Part shown: piece after piece, positions 56,846 through 64,000 of the stretch
Position numbering within the stretch: the stretch's first letter is position 1
Layout of the letters: each line of letters opens with the position of its first letter
Notes under the pieces: generated by a model
Database searches by the model: none
Told to the model about the DNA's origin: nothing
The model's input: the letters and a program-made list of their open reading frames with translations, nothing else
Origin: Planctomonas deserti
Lineage (GTDB): Bacteria > Actinomycetota > Actinomycetes > Actinomycetales > Microbacteriaceae
Length of the DNA: 64,000 nt
Direction: 5' to 3'
NCBI RefSeq assembly: GCF_003067705.1
Contig: NZ_QANL01000001.1
Location: forward strand, 620,001 to 684,000
Translations under genes and position numbers: made by a program

Positions 56846-57427
56846 CTACCCCTCCCCGGATGCGACGGGCCAGGCGCGCAGGCCCGCGTCGAGCGCCGTG
56901 ACGAGGCGGTCGAAGGACGCGTCCGTCGACCGCGACAGCCCGAAGCCGCCCGAGCGCTCTATGTCGACGAAGCCGTGTAGCGCACTGCGGACCATGCGCG
57001 TGGCGTCGATCGCATCCTCGCCCTGGATGCCGTAGCCGCGGAGGATGGCGAAGATCGACCCGACCACGCGCTCCGCGACCTGGACGTGCTCGGGCTCATC
57101 GGGCAGGGGCGCCCGCTGCGTCGCGGGATACAGCCGCGGGCGCGCGACGGCATAGGCGCGGTAGGCCTCGGCGACGGCTCGGAGCGCATCCAGCCCGGCG
57201 CGCCCGGCGGCGGCGTCGCCGAGGGCGGCGCCCAGCTCCCGGGTCGCGACGACGGAGAGGCGGCGGTGCAGCGCGGCGATGCTCGGCACGTGCTTGTACA
57301 GGCTGGGAACCGCGACCCGCAGCCGGGCGGCGAGGGCGGCGAAGGTCAGGTCGTCCAGCCCCACCTCGTCGGCGAGCGCGGCCGCCTCGGCGGTGACGAC
57401 GTCGGGCGAGAGGCCTGCCCTAGGCAC
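56846..57427 (-). CDS. TetR-family regulator with WHG domain
   Basis: 193 residues. HTH in the first 50 residues (VGLDDLTFAALAARLRVAVPSLYKHV) and a C-terminal ligand-binding domain of the TetR_C_WHG kind. Overlaps the hydrolase gene by 8 nt, so the pair is one operon and the 17-bp palindrome at 58235 is its likely own operator. Confidence 0.82.
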   Translation of the reverse strand: MPRAGLSPDVVTAEAAALADEVGLDDLTFAALAARLRVAVPSLYKHVPSIAALHRRLSVVATRELGAALGDAAAGRAGLDALRAVAEAYRAYAVARPRLYPATQRAPLPDEPEHVQVAERVVGSIFAILRGYGIQGEDAIDATRMVRSALHGFVDIERSGGFGLSRSTDASFDRLVTALDAGLRAWPVASGEG

Positions 57428-58226
57428 GCGCGAACACCTGCGCGGCGAAGGCGACGAGCCGTGGGTTGACGACCTCGGGGGAGTCCGTCATCGGGTAGTG
57501 GCCGGAGTCCGGAACGAGCAGCAGGTCGCCCCGCAGCGCGTCCGCGACGAAGCGCCCCTCGCCGGCGGCGTCCTTCCAGTCCCGGTCGCGCTCGCCCATG
57601 ACCACGAGCACGGGGCAGCTCACCCGCCCCAGCCTGGCCTCCGCGGGCGCGTGCGAGGTCTGCGCGGTGCGCTGGAACGAGCGCCAGTGGCCGCCGCGCC
57701 GGAAGCTCGCGGCCATCTCGGCACGGTGCTCGGCGAAGTCCGCCGGGCGGCCGCCCGGGAACAGGCCCCGGTAGTAGGCATCCCAGACGACCGGACCCCA
57801 CGGCTTCAACAGCAGGGCCCGCATCACGGCGCCCATCGCCGCCCCTCCGGGCGGGTTGCGCACGAACGGGGCGAGCAGCGCGAGCCCGGCGACGGACGCG
57901 GGCGCCTCCGCAGCGGCGATCACGGCCGCGCCCGCCGCCATGGAGTTGCCGAGCACGAGCGCGGGTCCGCCGAGGTGCTCGACGAGGGCCAGGATGTCGT
58001 CGGCGAGCGCCGCGTCGTCGAAGGCGCCGAAGGTGTCGTCGCTCTCGCCGTGACCGCGCAGGTCAAGCGTCGCGACGCGGTGACCGGCCGCGACCAGGGC
58101 GGGAACCGTGAAGCGGTAGGCGGAGCGCAGCTCCCCCATCCCGGGAACGCAGACGACGAGGGGTCCGTCGCCGCGCAGGTTGTAGGCGAGGCGGCCGGTG
58201 CCGCGGTCAAGAAAGCGAGTGGTCAT
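57420..58226 (-). CDS. Alpha/beta-fold hydrolase
   Basis: 268 residues from ATG 58226. Nucleophile Ser in LVLGNSMAAGAAV, FDDAALADDIL, the acid region VMGERDRDWKDA and His in VPDSGHYPMTDSPE. The proximity of the TetR regulator suggests a substrate-inducible catabolic or detoxifying esterase; substrate unknown. Confidence 0.85.
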   Translation of the reverse strand: MTTRFLDRGTGRLAYNLRGDGPLVVCVPGMGELRSAYRFTVPALVAAGHRVATLDLRGHGESDDTFGAFDDAALADDILALVEHLGGPALVLGNSMAAGAAVIAAAEAPASVAGLALLAPFVRNPPGGAAMGAVMRALLLKPWGPVVWDAYYRGLFPGGRPADFAEHRAEMAASFRRGGHWRSFQRTAQTSHAPAEARLGRVSCPVLVVMGERDRDWKDAAGEGRFVADALRGDLLLVPDSGHYPMTDSPEVVNPRLVAFAAQVFARA

Positions 58227-58234
58227 AGCAGTGA

Positions 58235-58251
58235 GGCTAATGACATTAGCC
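58235..58251. promoter_or_regulatory. TetR-type palindromic operator
   Basis: GGCTAATG, A, CATTAGCC: perfect 8-bp arms, 9 bp upstream of the hydrolase start. Likely target of the TetR protein encoded by the second gene of the same operon. Confidence 0.7.
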
Positions 58252-58294
58252 AAACGGCGCAAGAGGCGTTGCATCGCAGGGGGATGCGCGCCAC

Positions 58295-58300
58295 TAGGTT
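58295..58300 (+). promoter_or_regulatory. -10 element, leaderless promoter of the MFS gene
   Basis: TAGGTT is 6 nt before ATG 58307; the in-frame GTG at 58301 is too close to the -10. Confidence 0.5.
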
Positions 58301-58306
58301 GTGAGC

Positions 58307-59719
58307 ATGAGGAACGCCTCGAGCCGTGATGCCGCGGCCGACCACTCCCCCACGCAGCCCGACCCGGCCCCGGTGCCGCGCGATCGCGTGCTGGCCTGGG
58401 CCCTGTGGGACTGGGGTTCCTCCGCCTTCAACGCCGTCGTCACCACGTTCGTTTTCAGCACCTACCTCGCCAGCACGCTCTTCGTGGACCAGAGCGTGCT
58501 CGACCTGGCAGGGGACGACGCTCGGGATCCCGCGCTCGTGCGCGCGCTCGCGGAGAACGCGACGGTCATCTCCACGGCGCTCGCGATCGTCGGCCTGCTC
58601 GTCGCAGCCGTCGCGCCCATCCTCGGCCAGCGCTCGGACGGCTCGGGTCGACGCAAGTTCTGGTTGCTCGTCAACACCGCGATCGTCGTGCTCTCCATGG
58701 TCGCGATGTTCGCGGTGTTGCCCGCTCCGCCCTACCTCTGGCTCGGCGCGCTGCTGCTCGCCGCCGGCAACCTCTTCTTCGAGTTCGCCAGCGTGAACTA
58801 CAACGCGATGCTCGTTCAGGTCTCGACGCCGAAGAGCGTCGGCCGGGTGTCCGGCTTCGGCTGGGGCATGGGCTACGTCGGTGGGATCGTGCTGCTCGCG
58901 ATCCTGCTCGCCCTCTTTCTCTTCAACGTCGGGGACCCCGCGACCCGTGGCGTGCTCGCCATCCCCACCGGCGCGGACGGCGGATCGCTCGACGTCCGCC
59001 TCGCCGTGCTCGTGGCCGCGCTCTGGTTCGGCGTCTTCGCTGTGCCGCTGATGCTGCGCGTGCCGGAGATCCCGCCTACGCGGCGCACGGAGCAGGTGGG
59101 CATCCTGCGCTCCTACGTGCTGCTCTACCGCACGGTGCGGGCGCTCGCGAAGCGCAGCCCCCAGGTGCTGCTGTTCCTCCTCGCGAGCGCGGTGTTCCGT
59201 GACGGGCTCGCGGCGGTCTTCACCTTCGGCGCGATCATCGCGGCTCAGGTGTTCGGCTTCACGTTCACCGAGGTGCTGCTGTTCGGCATCGCCGCCAACG
59301 TCGTCGCGGGCATCGGCACCTTCGTCGGCGGCGCCCTCGACGATCGGATCGGGGCGAAGAACGTCATCATCGGCTCGCTGATCTGCCTCGTGCTCGGCGG
59401 CGTCGGCGTGCTCCTGGTGGGTGACGCGAAGAGCGGGTTCTGGGTCACCGGCCTGTTCCTCTGCCTCTTCGTCGGCCCCATCCAGGCGGCCAGCCGGAGC
59501 TTCCTCGCGCGGATCACGCCGCCGGGACGCGAGGGCGAGATCTTCGGCCTGTACGCGACGACCGGCCGCGCCGTGAGCTTCCTCGCGCCGGCCCTGTTCG
59601 GCGTGGTCGTCTCGCTGACCGGCGACACCCGCTACGGCATCATCGGGATCGTCGCCGTGCTGCTCCTGGGGCTCACCCTGATGCTGCCGGTCAAGCCGCG
59701 ACCCGCCGCGATCGACTAG
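58307..59719 (+). CDS. MFS transporter, UMF1 (Atg22-like) family
   Basis: 470 residues with twelve membrane segments. AWALWDWGSSAFNAVVTTFVFSTYLAS and PILGQRSDGSGRRKFW (loop 2-3) are typical of the UMF1 family, which is mostly uncharacterised. The fungal relatives export vacuolar amino acids. It is divergent from the hydrolase-TetR operon, so the palindrome may also influence it. Confidence 0.85.
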   Translation: MRNASSRDAAADHSPTQPDPAPVPRDRVLAWALWDWGSSAFNAVVTTFVFSTYLASTLFVDQSVLDLAGDDARDPALVRALAENATVISTALAIVGLLVAAVAPILGQRSDGSGRRKFWLLVNTAIVVLSMVAMFAVLPAPPYLWLGALLLAAGNLFFEFASVNYNAMLVQVSTPKSVGRVSGFGWGMGYVGGIVLLAILLALFLFNVGDPATRGVLAIPTGADGGSLDVRLAVLVAALWFGVFAVPLMLRVPEIPPTRRTEQVGILRSYVLLYRTVRALAKRSPQVLLFLLASAVFRDGLAAVFTFGAIIAAQVFGFTFTEVLLFGIAANVVAGIGTFVGGALDDRIGAKNVIIGSLICLVLGGVGVLLVGDAKSGFWVTGLFLCLFVGPIQAASRSFLARITPPGREGEIFGLYATTGRAVSFLAPALFGVVVSLTGDTRYGIIGIVAVLLLGLTLMLPVKPRPAAID

Positions 59720-59779
59720 GCCGCTTCGCGTCGGCCGCCGCTGCCGGGCCGGTGCTGTCGTTCGCCCGGGGCCGCGGCG

Positions 59780-59785
59780 TAGCAT
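59780..59785 (+). promoter_or_regulatory. -10 element, leaderless promoter of the MarR-like gene
   Basis: TAGCAT ends 6 nt before ATG 59792; no ribosome binding site. Confidence 0.5.
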
Positions 59786-59791
59786 CGCAGC

Positions 59792-60241
59792 ATGACGACG
59801 GTGAGACCCATCGGATTCTGGTTGAAGCTCGTCGATCGCCTGATCGACGACGGATTCGCGCGCACCCTCGAGGAGCACGGCGTCACGAGGCGGCAGTGGC
59901 AACTGCTCACGATCCTGGACGCGAACGCCGCGTCCGGCGAGCAGCTCTCAGCCGCCATCCGGCCGTTCCTGCAGGGCGAGGCCGCCGCGGCGGTGGACGC
60001 GGGCGAGCCCGCCACGGCCGAGGAGAACCTCGAGGAGCTCATGGAGAGCGACTGGGTGATGCTCGAGGGCGGGCTGTACGCGCTGACCGAGCGCGGCCGC
60101 ACCCTGTACGAAAAGCTCCGCGTCGTGGTGACCGGGATCCGCGATCAGGTCTCCGAGGGCGTGAGCGAGGCGGACTACGCCACGACGCTGGTCACCCTGG
60201 AGCGCATGGCGACGAACCTGGGCTGGCGCGACAGCGACTAG
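59792..60241 (+). CDS. MarR-like winged-helix protein
   Basis: 149 residues. Helical N-terminus FWLKLVDRLIDDGFARTLEEHGVTRRQWQLLTILD, a recognition-helix area and a wing ending MLEGGLYALTERGRTLYEKL, matching small MarR-type regulators. Targets unknown. 72 nt after the MFS gene but with its own promoter. Confidence 0.75.
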   Translation: MTTVRPIGFWLKLVDRLIDDGFARTLEEHGVTRRQWQLLTILDANAASGEQLSAAIRPFLQGEAAAAVDAGEPATAEENLEELMESDWVMLEGGLYALTERGRTLYEKLRVVVTGIRDQVSEGVSEADYATTLVTLERMATNLGWRDSD

Positions 60242-60273
60242 GCCGCGGGATCCCCCGCGGCCCCTGCGCCCGT

Positions 60274-60500
60274 CGAAGGGACGGGACCTCCTACGGTCCC
60301 TGAGGCTGTCGAAGGGACGCGACGCACCCGCTGGGCGGACCCGGAACGTCGCTTCGACAAGCTCAGCGACCGTATGGCCCACGCCCCTGTGCGTGATGGG
60401 ACCTTCCACGGTCCCTGAGCCTGTCGAAGGGACGGGGCGCAGCCACTCGACGTGACCCCGGAACGTCGCTTCGACAGGCTCAGCGACCGCATCCCGCAGC
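60274..60500. repeat. Two bipartite hairpin repeats in tandem
   Basis: Complete copies at about 60292-60371 and 60409-60489, each GTCCCT hairpin then reversed GTCGCT hairpin with about 30-bp spacers, in the gap between the MarR-like and flavoenzyme gene ends. Confidence 0.8.
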
Positions 60501-60535
60501 GACCGCATCCCCCCACGCCGCTGCGCGGGCGGCGG

Positions 60536-61537
60536 CTAGGCGGCGGGGGCGAGGCTCATCGCGTCCGCGGTGAGCTCGACCGAGCGGAGGCGGTCCGCCA
60601 CCTCGAGGGACGCGTGCGCGACGATGACCTCGTCGGCCTTCGCCGTCTCGGCGAAGCGCTCGAGGAACGTGCGCACCTCGCCGGGCGTGCCCACGCCGGT
60701 GAAGCGCATCATGTTCGCCAGCTGCTGCCCCTGCGTGGTCAGCAGGAACGAGTCGATCTGCTCGTCCGTGTAGTCGGGCGTCGCCGGGCCGCGGGCGATC
60801 ATGCTGCGCACCCGGGCGCGGCGCATGATCTCGAACTGGCGGATCGCATCCGACTCGTCCTCGGAGGCAATGACGTTCGCGCCGACGATCACGTAGGGCG
60901 CCTCGAGCTGCTCGGACGGGCGGAACTCGCGCCGGTATAGCGCTACGGCCTCGTACAGCGAGTCGGGCGCGAAGTGCGAGGCGAACGCGTAGGGGAGGCC
61001 GAGGGCGGCGGCGAGCTGGGCGCCGAACAGCGACGAACCGAGGATGTACAGCGGCACGTTCGTGCCGCCGCCCGGAACGGCCTGCACCCCGGGGACCCGC
61101 GATGCGCCACGCAGGTAGGCCTGCAGCTCGAGCACGTCCTCGGGGAAGCGGTCGGCCGACGCGTTGTCGCGGCGCAGCGCGCGCATGGTGGTCTGGTCAC
61201 TGCCGGGCGCGCGGCCGAGGCCGAGGTCGATGCGGTCCGGGTACAGCGTCGCGAGGGTGCCGAACTGCTCCGCGATGGTCAGCGGCGCGTGGTTCGGCAG
61301 CATGATGCCGCCCGAGCCGAGGCGGATCGTCGAGGTGTGCTCGGCGATGTGCCCGATGAGCACGCTCGTGGCCGACGACGCGATGGTCGGCATGTTGTGG
61401 TGCTCGGCGTACCAGACCCGCCGGTATCCGCTCTTCTCCGCCGTCTGCGCCAACGCGACGCTGGCCGCGAAGCTCTCCCTCGCGGTGCTGCCGGGGGCGA
61501 TGGGGGCGAGGTCGAGGATCGAGAGCGGGAGCGTCAT
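60536..61537 (-). CDS. Luciferase-like (LLM class) flavin-dependent oxidoreductase
   Basis: 333 residues. [50 protein letters not shown] and [23 protein letters not shown] are the hallmarks of the alkanal-monooxygenase-like group. Uses F420 or FMN, not decided here; substrate unknown. ATG 61537. Confidence 0.85.
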   Translation of the reverse strand: MTLPLSILDLAPIAPGSTARESFAASVALAQTAEKSGYRRVWYAEHHNMPTIASSATSVLIGHIAEHTSTIRLGSGGIMLPNHAPLTIAEQFGTLATLYPDRIDLGLGRAPGSDQTTMRALRRDNASADRFPEDVLELQAYLRGASRVPGVQAVPGGGTNVPLYILGSSLFGAQLAAALGLPYAFASHFAPDSLYEAVALYRREFRPSEQLEAPYVIVGANVIASEDESDAIRQFEIMRRARVRSMIARGPATPDYTDEQIDSFLLTTQGQQLANMMRFTGVGTPGEVRTFLERFAETAKADEVIVAHASLEVADRLRSVELTADAMSLAPAA

Positions 61538-61605
61538 GTTCTGGGGGCCTTCTTCGTTCGTTGAGTCTCTTGGGCGCCTGCGAGCGCACCTCAAGACGAC
61601 AACGC

Positions 61606-62655
61606 TCAGGAGGCCGGGAACGTTCCCGCATCCGCCACATCGATGAGCACCTTGCCGACCGCACCCGCCTCGACCGCGGCGTGGGCGAGGGCGGTGTGCT
61701 CGAGGTCGAACCGGTGCAGCGGCAGGCCGGCGTCCTCGCCCACCCGCAGGGCCTCGTCCCGCAGCGCGGCCACGATGTCCTCGCCGGCCGCGGTGAGCGC
61801 CTCGGCGCCGACGGTGTAGAGCAGCAGGAACTGGTAGCGCACGTTGAGCGCGAAGTGCCGCCGCACGTCGAGCACCATCTGGTCCCCGCCGTTGTTCGCG
61901 TACACCGCGATACAGCCGCGGTTGCGGATCACGGCGGCGTTCAGTCCCGCGTTGACCGCCGGGGAGACCTCGACGACGAGGTCGACGCCGTCCGGAGCGA
62001 CGGCACGGATGGCCTTCGCCGGGTCGCCCTCGCGGTAGTTCACCACGTGGTGCGCGCCCGCCGCGGTGGCGTGGCCCCCCTTCTCGGCCGAGCTGACGGT
62101 CGACACGACCGTGGCCCCCGCCCAGCGGGCGAGCTGGATGGCCGCGTTGCCCACGGCCCCCGCTCCCCCCGCGACGAGGACGGTCTTGCCCGCGAGCGCG
62201 CCGGGTGAGAGGCGGGACGGTCCGTCCTCGGCCACGGTGAGTGCGCGGTGGGCCGTGATGGCGGGCACGCCAAGGCTCGCTCCGATGTCGAAGCTCGCGT
62301 TCTCGGGCAGCGGGAACACCCGGTCGGCGGGGAGCACCGAGCACTCCTGCGCCGTGCCGCCCGCCGCGAGCTCGTGGGCGGCGAGCGCGAGCCAGACCCG
62401 GTCGCCGACCGCGACATCCGTCACGCCCGCGCCGACAGCGTCCACGACGCCCGAGCCGTCCTGGTTCGGCACCATGTCCGCGAAGGGCAGCTTCTGCTTC
62501 CCGGTGACGCCCTTGCGCGACTTCCAGTCGGTGGGGTTCACGCCGGACACGGCGATGCGCACCCGCACCTCCCCCGGGCCCGGCTCGGCCGGCTCCCGGT
62601 CGACAAGACGGAGCACCGAAGGCTCACCGGTCTCGCTGTAGATGATCGCCTTCAT
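61606..62655 (-). CDS. NADPH:quinone reductase-like zinc-free MDR enzyme
   Basis: 349 residues. MDR fold with [15 protein letters not shown] and the nucleotide loop [23 protein letters not shown]; the catalytic zinc ligands of alcohol dehydrogenases are absent. Likely reduces quinones or enones with NADPH. ATG 62655 behind AAGGAGACACC; 68 nt upstream of the LLM gene. Confidence 0.85.
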   Translation of the reverse strand: MKAIIYSETGEPSVLRLVDREPAEPGPGEVRVRIAVSGVNPTDWKSRKGVTGKQKLPFADMVPNQDGSGVVDAVGAGVTDVAVGDRVWLALAAHELAAGGTAQECSVLPADRVFPLPENASFDIGASLGVPAITAHRALTVAEDGPSRLSPGALAGKTVLVAGGAGAVGNAAIQLARWAGATVVSTVSSAEKGGHATAAGAHHVVNYREGDPAKAIRAVAPDGVDLVVEVSPAVNAGLNAAVIRNRGCIAVYANNGGDQMVLDVRRHFALNVRYQFLLLYTVGAEALTAAGEDIVAALRDEALRVGEDAGLPLHRFDLEHTALAHAAVEAGAVGKVLIDVADAGTFPAS

Positions 62656-62786
62656 CGGTGTCTCCTTCGATCGCCCCTGCTGCGAGCATCACACACCCCG
62701 CGACCGCCGCACCACCACCGCGTGCCTCCGGGCGTCTTCCGGGAGAGCGTGCGTGTCCGGCTCGGGCGGGCGCCGGCAACGGTCGG

Positions 62787-62838
62787 TGCGTCCCTTCGAA
62801 GCGACGTTGCGTCCCTTCGACAGGCTCAGGGACCGTAG
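62787..62838. repeat. Partial bipartite hairpin repeat
   Basis: A truncated GTCGCT-side piece (CCTTCGAAGCGACG) next to a full CGTCCCTTCGAC...AGGGACC hairpin, just past the stop of the flavoprotein gene. Confidence 0.75.
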
Positions 62839-62844
62839 GGAGGG

Positions 62845-63987
62845 TCAGCCGAGGGTGAGGGAGTGGTGGCGCCACTCCGGGTCGTCCGTGGAGCGCGTGA
62901 CGGAGAACCGGCGGATGTCCGCCTCGGGGTCGCGGTGCTCGGCCAGGTCCGCGAGCACCTCGCCGATCAACGCGGAGAACTTGAACCCCTCGCCGCAATC
63001 GCCGCAGGCGATCACGACGTTCTCGCCCAGCCGGTCGAGCACGAATCTTCCGTCGGGCGAGTCGGTCCACGAGCAGACCTGCGCCTGCACCACCGCGGTG
63101 GGCAGCGTCGGGATGTCCCGGCGCATCCGCTCCGCGGCGAGGCGGATCCCCTCCTCGTCCGGCGACCGGTCCGCGTCGTCGGACGCGTAGGGCCGTAGCG
63201 GCCGGTCGAGGCCCACCTTGTAGCCGAGGCCCGGGGTTGGCATCGCGTAGAGCACGGGCTCACCGCTTACGGCCCCGTCGATGAAGCACGGCAGGTCGTC
63301 CGTCGACCCGGGTCGCCCGGGCTCGCCGAAGGTGACGACCTGCTCCAGGTGCGGGCGTAGCGGCATCCGCAGCCCCACGGTCGCGAGGAGGGACTCGGAC
63401 TCCGGGCCGGCCGCGAGCACCGCCCGGTCGAACGACTCCATGGCGCCGTCCTCGTAGGAGACGCGCACGCCGAACCCCGTGGGCTCGACGCCGAGCACCG
63501 CGCGGCCGAACTCGGCTCGTCCGCCGGCCGCGGTGAAGAGGTCCAGCTGCGCGGCGAGCATCTCCGCCGCGAGCACGACCCCGGCGTCCTCCTGCCACAG
63601 GGCTCCGCGGTCGTCGGGCCTGAGGCCCGGGAAGAACCGCCCCACGTCCTCCGCGGCCACCGTCGTGAACGGCACGTCGCACGCGGCGAGCGCCCCGGCG
63701 GCCGCGGCCAGGGAGGCGTCGTCGCGCCAGAGGAGCCCGCGGCGGAGGAACACGGTGCGGCCGGACCGCTCCTGCACCCGCTCCATGGCGTCGACGGAGA
63801 GCTGGGCGAGGCGCACGCGCGGCTCGTCGGGGTGCGTGAGCCGCCAGATCCGGGTCGGCCCGGACGAGGACGAGCGCGGGTTGCCCGGCCCGTACCGGTC
63901 GACGAGCACGACCTCGTGCCCACGCTGCGCGAGCTGCGCCGCGGCGGGCAGACCCCACGCCCCGGCACCGACGACCACGATCTTCAT
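62845..63987 (-). CDS. Monomeric sarcosine oxidase/N-methyltryptophan oxidase-like flavoprotein
   Basis: 380 residues. FAD Rossmann motif VVVGAGAWGLPAAAQLAQRG, SSSSGPTRIWRLTHPDEP as in MSOX/SolA, and AQVCSWTDSPDGRFVLD with the Cys that carries covalent FAD in that family. Oxidises N-methyl or related amines; the exact amine is open. ATG 63987, gene complete within the window. Confidence 0.85.
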   Translation of the reverse strand: MKIVVVGAGAWGLPAAAQLAQRGHEVVLVDRYGPGNPRSSSSGPTRIWRLTHPDEPRVRLAQLSVDAMERVQERSGRTVFLRRGLLWRDDASLAAAAGALAACDVPFTTVAAEDVGRFFPGLRPDDRGALWQEDAGVVLAAEMLAAQLDLFTAAGGRAEFGRAVLGVEPTGFGVRVSYEDGAMESFDRAVLAAGPESESLLATVGLRMPLRPHLEQVVTFGEPGRPGSTDDLPCFIDGAVSGEPVLYAMPTPGLGYKVGLDRPLRPYASDDADRSPDEEGIRLAAERMRRDIPTLPTAVVQAQVCSWTDSPDGRFVLDRLGENVVIACGDCGEGFKFSALIGEVLADLAEHRDPEADIRRFSVTRSTDDPEWRHHSLTLG

Positions 63988-64000
63988 CGCTGCGGCTCCG

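Overview
The window is high-GC (roughly 70 %) DNA whose gene content suggests a Gram-positive actinobacterium, most likely Microbacteriaceae (this placement is an inference). The evidence is a dnaK-grpE-dnaJ-hspR operon with HAIR operators, a short ClpB, a DUF222/HNH gene, a Flp/Tad pilus operon of actinobacterial type, DUF6421 and DUF6766 genes, many TANNNT promoters placed so that the start codon is at or next to the transcript start, and two dense families of hairpin intergenic repeats. I saw no rRNA, tRNA, CRISPR array, insertion sequence or prophage.

Layout. 1-8.5 kb: 5' part of a RecQ-type helicase gene, a HAD phosphatase, a septum-formation-like membrane protein with pyrE, a membrane protein, a hypothetical protein, a transaldolase-like enzyme and a DUF222/HNH nuclease. 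8.5-9.4 kb: four tandem copies of a hairpin repeat. 9.4-16.5 kb: Flp pilin, a terminator-like hairpin, then tadE, tadG-like, cpaB-like, cpaE/tadZ, tadA, tadB and tadC. 16.5-31.7 kb: GH15 hydrolase, GrpB-like protein, stress-type SDR, YciI-like protein, rhodanese sulfurtransferase, exonuclease III, a four-gene membrane/lipoprotein operon with two proteins of under 30 residues, AEC transporter, hydrolases, a DUF6421-SDR pair, threonine aldolase and another SDR. 31.7-36.6 kb: clpB, a methyltransferase-like gene and an FMN-dependent monooxygenase.

36.6-49.3 kb is the most coherent accessory locus. On the minus strand lie a Gfo/Idh/MocA enzyme, a sugar ABC binding protein, two permeases and a surface-anchored DUF4874/DUF4832-type protein. 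A DeoR regulator follows, then on the plus strand an AgaS-type isomerase, ROK kinase, NagA-like deacetylase, PfkB-family kinase and class II aldolase. Together the plus-strand genes could take an N-acetyl-amino sugar (best guess N-acetylgalactosamine) to triose phosphates, and the minus-strand genes could harvest and import it.

49.4-64 kb: a membrane protein, hspR-dnaJ-grpE-dnaK, a PEP mutase/isocitrate lyase family enzyme, mannose-6-phosphate isomerase, a TetR-hydrolase pair with a palindromic operator, an MFS transporter, a MarR-like regulator, a luciferase-like flavoenzyme, a quinone-reductase-like enzyme and a sarcosine-oxidase-like flavoprotein.

Regulation visible in the sequence: HspR operators upstream of both clpB and dnaK, a 17-bp TetR palindrome, a dyad between the SDR and YciI genes, strong hairpins between convergent genes and after the pilin gene, and many short operons with 1-4 nt junctions or overlaps that imply translational coupling.
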